Below, piece by piece: positions 59,048-64,000 of a stretch of 64,000 nucleotides of DNA. The notes beneath the pieces are model-generated. The model saw only the letters and a program-made list of their open reading frames with translations. It was not told the origin of the DNA and did not search any database. Both the position numbers and the translations under genes were made by a program. Numbering within the stretch: the first letter of the stretch is position 1; the number at the start of each line of letters is the position of its first letter. The stretch is from CBDAPE01 sp965198325 (GTDB lineage Bacteria > Pseudomonadota > Alphaproteobacteria > UBA828 > JAPUJA01). Where the stretch lies: the NCBI GenBank assembly GCA_965198325.1, contig CBDAPE010000019.1, positions 248,001 through 312,000 on the forward strand, read 5' to 3'.

Positions 59048-61330
59048 GTGCACCGGCGCCGTGTGATGACCCCCTCAACTGCACCTATCGTCAAGGATCT
59101 CGTCCTGCTGGGCGGCGGTCACAGCCATGTCGCCGTGCTCAAGCGGTTCGGCATGAAGCCCCTACCAGGTGTGCGCCTGACCGTGATTTGCCGAGATTTT
59201 CACACACCCTACTCGGGCATGCTGCCTGGCCTCATTGCCGGTCACTACGGCTTCGACGAAACCCACATCGATCTAGGTCCCCTGGTACGGTTTGCGAATG
59301 CCGGTCTCTATCACGACGAGGCAATCGGACTCGATCTCGAAAACCGTCGTGTAATTTGTAGCGACCGACCGCCCGTCGCATTCGACCTGCTGTCCGTCAA
59401 TATCGGCTCAACGCCCAGTACGGCAGACATCCCGGGCGCGGAAGGACGGGTCACGCCGGTTAAGCCGATCAACCAGTTTGTGGCCCGCTGGAACGACTTG
59501 GTGGCCCGGGTTACCGAAAATTCCGGGCCGACCCGCATTGCCGTCGTGGGCGCGGGCGCCGGCGGCGTCGAATTGGCCTTGGCCGCCCGGCACCGACTGC
59601 GCGAGCAACTGACGGCGCAGCACGCCAATTCAGACAATGTCGAATTTCATATTCTGACGGATGTCGACACAATCCTTCCGACCCATAACGGTTCCGTCCA
59701 GGCAAAATTCCGCCGTATCCTGCGTGACTGCGACATCCAGGTGCATACCGGCAACGGGGTCGTTCAAGTCGACGATAGCGGCCTGGTATGCGCCGACGGA
59801 ACGCGCCATGACTTTGATGAAATTCTCTGGGTCACCATGGCAGGCGGGGCTGCCTGGCTCGGAGAGTCGGGGCTCGCTGTCGACGAGCAGGGCTTCGTAC
59901 GGGTCGGCACCGATCTTCAATCCGTCTCTCACCCGAATGTTTTCGCCTCGGGCGATATTGCGGCCGTCGAGAACCATGCGCGTGAGAAGGCCGGGGTTTT
60001 CGCGGTCCGCCAAGGCCGTCCACTCACCAACAATTTACGCCGCGCGCTGCTTGGGAGGCAAACTCGCGCCTTTTCGCCACAGAACCGTTACCTCGCGCTC
60101 ATCAGCACAGGCGACAAATACGCCGTCGCCTCAAGAGCCGGACTGTCTCTCGAAGGGACAGCGATCTGGCGCTGGAAAGACTGGATCGATCGCCGCTTCA
60201 TGCGCAAGTTCAACGACCTTCCCGAGATGCCTGAGGACTCCGGCCCCATCCTGGCTGCGGGTCTTGCAGATGGTGATGCCATCAAGGAGATCTCGGCGCT
60301 CGCCATGCGGTGCGGCGGGTGCGGTGCCAAGGTTGGAAGCACGGTCCTGACCCGGGCGCTCGCCTCCATCGAACCGGTTGCCCGCCCGGAGGTGCTAATC
60401 GGCCTTCACGAGCCCGATGATGCCGCCATCGTAGAGCCGCCGCCTGGCAAGGTCCTCGTCCAGACCGTCGATTTCTTTCGAGCCTTCATCGAGGATCCTT
60501 ACGTCTTCGGGCGCATTGCGGCAAACCACGCCCTAAGCGATATCTATGCGATGGGCGCGGAGCCCCAAACCGCGCTAGCCATCGCCACCGTGCCCTATGG
60601 TGTCGAAGCCAAGGTCGAGGAACAGCTCTATCAAATGATGGCAGGGGCCGCCCGGGTGCTCGCGGAAGCGTATACGGCGCTCGTCGGCGGCCATACCGGC
60701 GAAGGCTCCGAACTTGCCCTGGGGTTTGCCGTCAACGGCGTTGCCGACCGCCAGCAGGTTCTACGCAAGGGCGGAATGATGCCGGGCGATAGGCTGGTTC
60801 TCACCAAGCCGCTGGGAACCGGCACGTTGTTCGCTGCAGACATGCGGGGCAAGGCCAAGGGCCGGTGGATCGAGGCCGCGCTGGCCTGCATGATGCAGTC
60901 GAACAGGAGGGCAGCAGATTGTCTATATGCCCACGGCGCCAATGCCTGTACCGACATTACCGGCTTCGGCCTCCTTGGTCATCTCGTTGAGATGGTCAAG
61001 CCTTCGGGCGTTGACGTCGCGATCGAGCTCGATGCCCTACCTCTTCTCGATGGGGCCCGGAAGACTATGGCGGCAGGGATCTTCAGCTCGCTCCAGCCGG
61101 AAAACGTTCGTCTTCGCCGAGCCATCCGCGATCTCGAAACCGCGGCTGAACATCCGCTCTACCCGATTCTGTTCGATCCCCAGACATCGGGTGGCTTGCT
61201 CGGCAGCGTCCCCGCGACGCAAACCGACGACTGCCTTGGCGCGTTGACCGATCTGGGTTACAGGGTCGCCGTGGTTGGAGAGGTTCTGGCGCCCAGCGAC
61301 GCGCTCGAACCGGTTACGCTTCGAGCCTGA
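59048..61330 (+). CDS. selD: Selenide, water dikinase fused to an N-terminal FAD/NAD(P) oxidoreductase
   Basis: 760 residues from a GTG at 59048; an ATG at 59066 is as likely. Residues about 15-370 are an NDH-2-like flavoprotein (DLVLLGGGHSHVAVLKRFGM, RIAVVGAGAGGVELALAARH, VFASGDIAAVENHAREKAGV). Residues about 410-755 are SelD: RCGGCGAKVGSTVLTRAL with Cys425 in the place of the catalytic Cys and Lys428, then VQTVDFFRAFIEDPYVFGRI, GGHTGEGSELALGFAVNG, ACTDITGFGLLGHLVEM, and DPQTSGGLL. It makes selenophosphate from selenide and ATP, the flavin domain presumably supplying the reduced form. Its 3' end overlaps the senB-like gene by 17 bases, tail to tail, so it may serve as the SenC partner of selenoneine synthesis. 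Confidence 0.92.
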   Translation: MHRRRVMTPSTAPIVKDLVLLGGGHSHVAVLKRFGMKPLPGVRLTVICRDFHTPYSGMLPGLIAGHYGFDETHIDLGPLVRFANAGLYHDEAIGLDLENRRVICSDRPPVAFDLLSVNIGSTPSTADIPGAEGRVTPVKPINQFVARWNDLVARVTENSGPTRIAVVGAGAGGVELALAARHRLREQLTAQHANSDNVEFHILTDVDTILPTHNGSVQAKFRRILRDCDIQVHTGNGVVQVDDSGLVCADGTRHDFDEILWVTMAGGAAWLGESGLAVDEQGFVRVGTDLQSVSHPNVFASGDIAAVENHAREKAGVFAVRQGRPLTNNLRRALLGRQTRAFSPQNRYLALISTGDKYAVASRAGLSLEGTAIWRWKDWIDRRFMRKFNDLPEMPEDSGPILAAGLADGDAIKEISALAMRCGGCGAKVGSTVLTRALASIEPVARPEVLIGLHEPDDAAIVEPPPGKVLVQTVDFFRAFIEDPYVFGRIAANHALSDIYAMGAEPQTALAIATVPYGVEAKVEEQLYQMMAGAARVLAEAYTALVGGHTGEGSELALGFAVNGVADRQQVLRKGGMMPGDRLVLTKPLGTGTLFAADMRGKAKGRWIEAALACMMQSNRRAADCLYAHGANACTDITGFGLLGHLVEMVKPSGVDVAIELDALPLLDGARKTMAAGIFSSLQPENVRLRRAIRDLETAAEHPLYPILFDPQTSGGLLGSVPATQTDDCLGALTDLGYRVAVVGEVLAPSDALEPVTLRA

Positions 61331-62276
61331 GCGCGTCGAGCGCTGCCTGCCACCCAGCCCGTTCCGCGTTCACCGTAAACCGTGGCTCAAGAGCCGCCAT
61401 CTGGGCGCGCAAACTTTCGAGGTAATCGGCATCGCGTTCCGCTCTCAAGAGCAACTCCCGCAAGGCGGCCGTATTGCCCACGGGGTAGTAACCCATATAG
61501 TCGATCCCGAGCAGGCCGATATTGCCCGGAATATCGCTCGCGATGACTGGGACCCCGCCGACGATTGCTTCCGAGAGCACGTTTGCGCCACCTTCCATGA
61601 TCGAGCTCAGAACCATAAGGCGCGTGCGCGAGAACAGATCACGGACCGCGTCGGAAGGCACTTCACCGCGCCACGCATAGCGAGCATTTCGTGCCATCTC
61701 GGCCTGGGCCGCTTCGGCCCAGGTCGGCTCCTTAGCCGCCCCGACATGGACGATCTGAAGGGTCGACTCCGCTGGCAGATCGCGTACGGCTTCGGCTGCC
61801 CGGAAAGGGTCTTTCTCTTCGCGCAAATGCCCGATGACACAGACTTCGAAGGCGCCGGACGAATCCGCTACGCGAGCGTCCAGCGGCAGGGCCGATTGAT
61901 GAATGATGTGGAGCCGGTCATGATAGGCCGCCGGTATGGCATCGCGAACCCGGTCATGCAGGCCGATCAGAAGGTCGCCTCGGTCCATCGACGCCAAGGT
62001 TGTCGCCCGCTCTGTCTCCAGAAACCTGTAAATATCGGTTCCGGTCAGCGCGACGATCAGAGGCCGGGTCTCGAACTGATCGCGATACTGCCGGGTGGCG
62101 TTTGCGCTACGCCAGGCGTGGAGCGCGATGAGCAAATCGGGCGCGTCGATCTCAAGTTCCGTGAGAACCCGGACCCGATGACCGAGTTCCTCGAGTCGAA
62201 GCGACCATCGCTCCGCGGTAACCCGGTTGCCCGCTCTTGACGTTGCCGGGGCGGGCGTGATGAGGTCGATTTTCAT
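61314..62276 (-). CDS. senB: SenB-like selenosugar synthase (TIGR04348-type glycosyltransferase)
   Basis: 320 residues starting MKIDLITPAPATSRAGNRVT at 62276, nearly the standard start of this glycosyltransferase family. GTDIYRFLETERATTLASMDRGDLLIGLHDRVRDAIP, VIGHLREEKDPFRAAEAVRDL and EGGANVLSEAIVGGVPVIASDIPGNIGLLG are GT-B features, the last being the donor-binding end. SenB joins selenophosphate with UDP-sugar to a selenosugar, the Se donor for SenA. The start codon overlaps that of the divergent senA-like gene by two bases and the stop overlaps selD by 17, so the gene is embedded between its two pathway neighbours on the opposite strand. Confidence 0.85.
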   Translation of the reverse strand: MKIDLITPAPATSRAGNRVTAERWSLRLEELGHRVRVLTELEIDAPDLLIALHAWRSANATRQYRDQFETRPLIVALTGTDIYRFLETERATTLASMDRGDLLIGLHDRVRDAIPAAYHDRLHIIHQSALPLDARVADSSGAFEVCVIGHLREEKDPFRAAEAVRDLPAESTLQIVHVGAAKEPTWAEAAQAEMARNARYAWRGEVPSDAVRDLFSRTRLMVLSSIMEGGANVLSEAIVGGVPVIASDIPGNIGLLGIDYMGYYPVGNTAALRELLLRAERDADYLESLRAQMAALEPRFTVNAERAGWQAALDALRLEA

Positions 62277-63621
62277 GATGCGAACAGATCAGACCCTTGC
62301 CCCCGGGGTTCCGCCGACGCCTTGCGTCTCCGCCGGCTACTTGTTAGCCATCCTCGACGACACGCACAGACGCACCATCGATCTCGTCGTCAGCCTCGAC
62401 GACGAGCAGCTTATGGGCCCAAAGCTGCTGATCGTCAATCCGCCCCTCTGGGAGATTGGCCACGTCGCCTGGTTTAACGAGACCTTCGTCCTGCGGGGTT
62501 ACGACGGCGCATCGCCCTGCATCGCAAACGCCGACGCACTCTACGATTCGATGAAAATTGATCACGATTCGCGCTGGACTCTGCCGTTGCCGCCCCAAAA
62601 GCGCACCATCGGCTATCTGGTAGAGGTTCGCGCAGCATTGCGACGGCGCCTCGAAGGCCGCACTCCAAACGAAGCCGACAGCTATCTCCATCAGCTCACG
62701 ACCTTTCACGCCGACATGCACAACGAGGCGATGACATACACGCGGCAAACTCTGGGCTACGCCCCGACCCGGAGTGTCGCGGCAGCAGCGCGCGCGGTCG
62801 CGCCGGCTGGTCCCTGGCCCGGCGATATAGCGGTCCCGGGATGTCGTCACAGGCTGGGCGCCGAATCCGGCGAGCGGTTTGTATTCGACAATGAGAAATG
62901 GGCTCACGAGGTGGCGGTAGGGCCGTTTCGCATCTCCCGCGCAGCCGCCTCCAACGGGGATTTCGTGGGATTTGTCGACGCGGGCGGCTATTCGTCCCGA
63001 GAGTATTGGTCCGATGCTGGGTGGCAGTGGCGGGAAAACGAAAAGGCGGCCCATCCCGCCTACTGGTTACCAAATCCTGACGGCTGGCAGCTTCGCCGAT
63101 TCGACCAAACTTTCGTCTTGCCGGTCGACGAGCCGATCATTCACGTCAACTGGTATGAGGCGGAAGCATACTGCCGGTGGGCCGGTCGCCGGCTTCCCAC
63201 GGAGGTCGAATGGGAAGTCGCAGCGAGCCGCGAGCCAGGCCCCACCGGAAAGGATCTTTTGCCCGGTAAACGGCGCTTTCCCTGGGGCGACGATCCGCCC
63301 GACGCCCGGCGCGTGAACCTCGATTATCGCGCGGGCGGTGTGGTCGACGTAGCTGCTCTACCCGAAGGTGACAGCGCGCTCGGCTGCCGCCAGATGATGG
63401 GTAATGTCTGGGAATGGACCGAGAACATCTTTGCACCCTACCCCGGATTCTCGGCGGACGCTTACAGAGAATATTCGGAACCCTGGTTTCCAGACCGGCG
63501 GCGCGTGCTCCGCGGCGGCTGTTGGGCGACCTGCGGACGTATGCTAAGCAACACCCACCGGAACTTTTTTACTCCGGAGCGCCGTGACGTCTTCGCTGGG
63601 TTCCGGACCTGTGCGCTCTGA
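62275..63621 (+). CDS. senA: SenA-like selenoneine synthase (EgtB family)
   Basis: 448 residues from the ATG at 62275, favoured because GAGG lies nine bases upstream; 62278 is the alternative. DinB-like domain about 15-165: His63 in WEIGHVAWFNETF and the HxxxHxE motif H145/H149/E151 (FHADMHNEA) bind the iron. The FGE-sulfatase domain covers about 190-448: GPFRISRAAASNGDFVGFVDAGGY, WYEAEAYCRWAGRRLPTEVEWEVA, GNVWEWTENIF and VLRGGCWATC. EgtB-type enzymes attach sulfur, or in SenA selenium, to hercynine. Neighbouring senB- and selD-like genes favour selenoneine. EgtD, needed for hercynine, is not in this window. Confidence 0.85.
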   Translation: MMRTDQTLAPGVPPTPCVSAGYLLAILDDTHRRTIDLVVSLDDEQLMGPKLLIVNPPLWEIGHVAWFNETFVLRGYDGASPCIANADALYDSMKIDHDSRWTLPLPPQKRTIGYLVEVRAALRRRLEGRTPNEADSYLHQLTTFHADMHNEAMTYTRQTLGYAPTRSVAAAARAVAPAGPWPGDIAVPGCRHRLGAESGERFVFDNEKWAHEVAVGPFRISRAAASNGDFVGFVDAGGYSSREYWSDAGWQWRENEKAAHPAYWLPNPDGWQLRRFDQTFVLPVDEPIIHVNWYEAEAYCRWAGRRLPTEVEWEVAASREPGPTGKDLLPGKRRFPWGDDPPDARRVNLDYRAGGVVDVAALPEGDSALGCRQMMGNVWEWTENIFAPYPGFSADAYREYSEPWFPDRRRVLRGGCWATCGRMLSNTHRNFFTPERRDVFAGFRTCAL

Positions 63622-63640
63622 CAACGAAGGACGCCAGTCG

Positions 63641-64000
63641 ATGAGCGATCAGACCGATACGCCGCCTGCCGGCGAGCCCGCTTTGCGTACCTTGGCCATG
63701 CCGAGCGATGCCAATTTCAACGGCGACGTATTTGGCGGGTGGGTGCTCTCTCAGATGGATTTGGCCGGCGGGGTTCCCGCCTCGCATCGCGCTCAGGGCC
63801 GGATCGTAACGGTGGCCGTCGAGGCCATGCGCTTCCACCAACCCATTGCCATCGGCGATTTGGTCAGCTTCTATGCTGCGATCACTAAAGTCGGAACTAC
63901 GTCGATCACCGTGCATATCGAGACCTGGGCCGCGCGCAAAAAAACCGGCGAAACGGTGAAGGTGACCGAAGGCACTTTTATCTTCGTCGCGATTGACGAA
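63641..64000 (+). CDS. Acyl-CoA thioesterase (YciA type), cut by window edge
   Basis: 120 residues visible from the ATG at 63641 (MSDQTDTPPAGEPALRTLAM), with AAGGA upstream; the 3' end lies beyond the window. NFNGDVFGGWVLSQMDLAGGV (about 25-45) holds the hot-dog motif with the catalytic Asp, and VTVAVEAMRFHQPIAIGDLV follows. The family hydrolyses short and medium acyl-CoA. Follows the senA-like gene by 19 bases, so could share its transcript, though no functional link is evident. Confidence 0.88.
   Translation, partial: MSDQTDTPPAGEPALRTLAMPSDANFNGDVFGGWVLSQMDLAGGVPASHRAQGRIVTVAVEAMRFHQPIAIGDLVSFYAAITKVGTTSITVHIETWAARKKTGETVKVTEGTFIFVAIDE

Overview
The window is high-GC DNA with dense, often overlapping genes. 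Gene content suggests an alphaproteobacterium, possibly of the Rhodospirillales type: a fused FdsG-FdsB formate dehydrogenase subunit, TupABC tungstate uptake, bioBFDA, selenoneine-type genes, DUF3553, and short CCGCTT...AAGCGG repeats. The taxonomic placement is an inference. No rRNA, tRNA or CRISPR array was seen.

Layout. 0-11.7 kb is a conserved metabolic segment: a secreted DUF6134 protein (cut by the window edge), a metal-less M24 hydrolase, a ferredoxin and its reductase, nitronate monooxygenase, an SLC13/RCK transporter, and the biotin locus bioF-bioD-bioA divergent from bioB, with a broken pabB relic overlapping the end of bioA. 11.7-35.1 kb is an accessory region full of insertion sequences and remnants (IS1380, IS3, IS110, IS1, IS1595, two IS21-type elements). 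They surround a flavin monooxygenase, an amidase, an amidohydrolase, a DMT exporter, and an island of small phage- or plasmid-like genes (DUF3892, GIY-YIG, KGG-type). This region also holds four copies of a dimeric hairpin repeat, a 276-bp tandem duplication of the amidase 3' end, a 98-bp tandem repeat, and a 27-bp direct repeat bracketing 4.5 kb.

35.1-53.5 kb is a coherent formate module: SDR, DUF3553, a LysR regulator (FdsR type), fdsGB fusion, fdsA (Cys active site), fdhD and mobA facing them, tungstate ABC genes tupB-tupC-tupA with a second tupA-like gene, two GFA (formaldehyde/glutathione family) proteins, an HTH plus periplasmic-binding-protein-like regulator, a PAS histidine kinase, moaA and an NAD kinase. 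Together they could supply tungsten or molybdenum, assemble bis-MGD, sulfurate it, and oxidise formate with NAD+.

53.5-64 kb holds a response regulator with degenerate GGDEF and EAL motifs, a DUF5818-like secreted protein, an alpha/beta hydrolase, O-acetylhomoserine sulfhydrylase, an HD protein, and a compact selenium locus. There an FAD/NAD-domain-SelD fusion runs tail-to-tail into a SenB-like selenosugar synthase, which overlaps head-to-head with a SenA-like selenoneine synthase. The window ends inside an acyl-CoA thioesterase. The strongest candidates for new biology are the self-contained tungsten/formate module with shared DNA motifs and the overlapping selenium locus.
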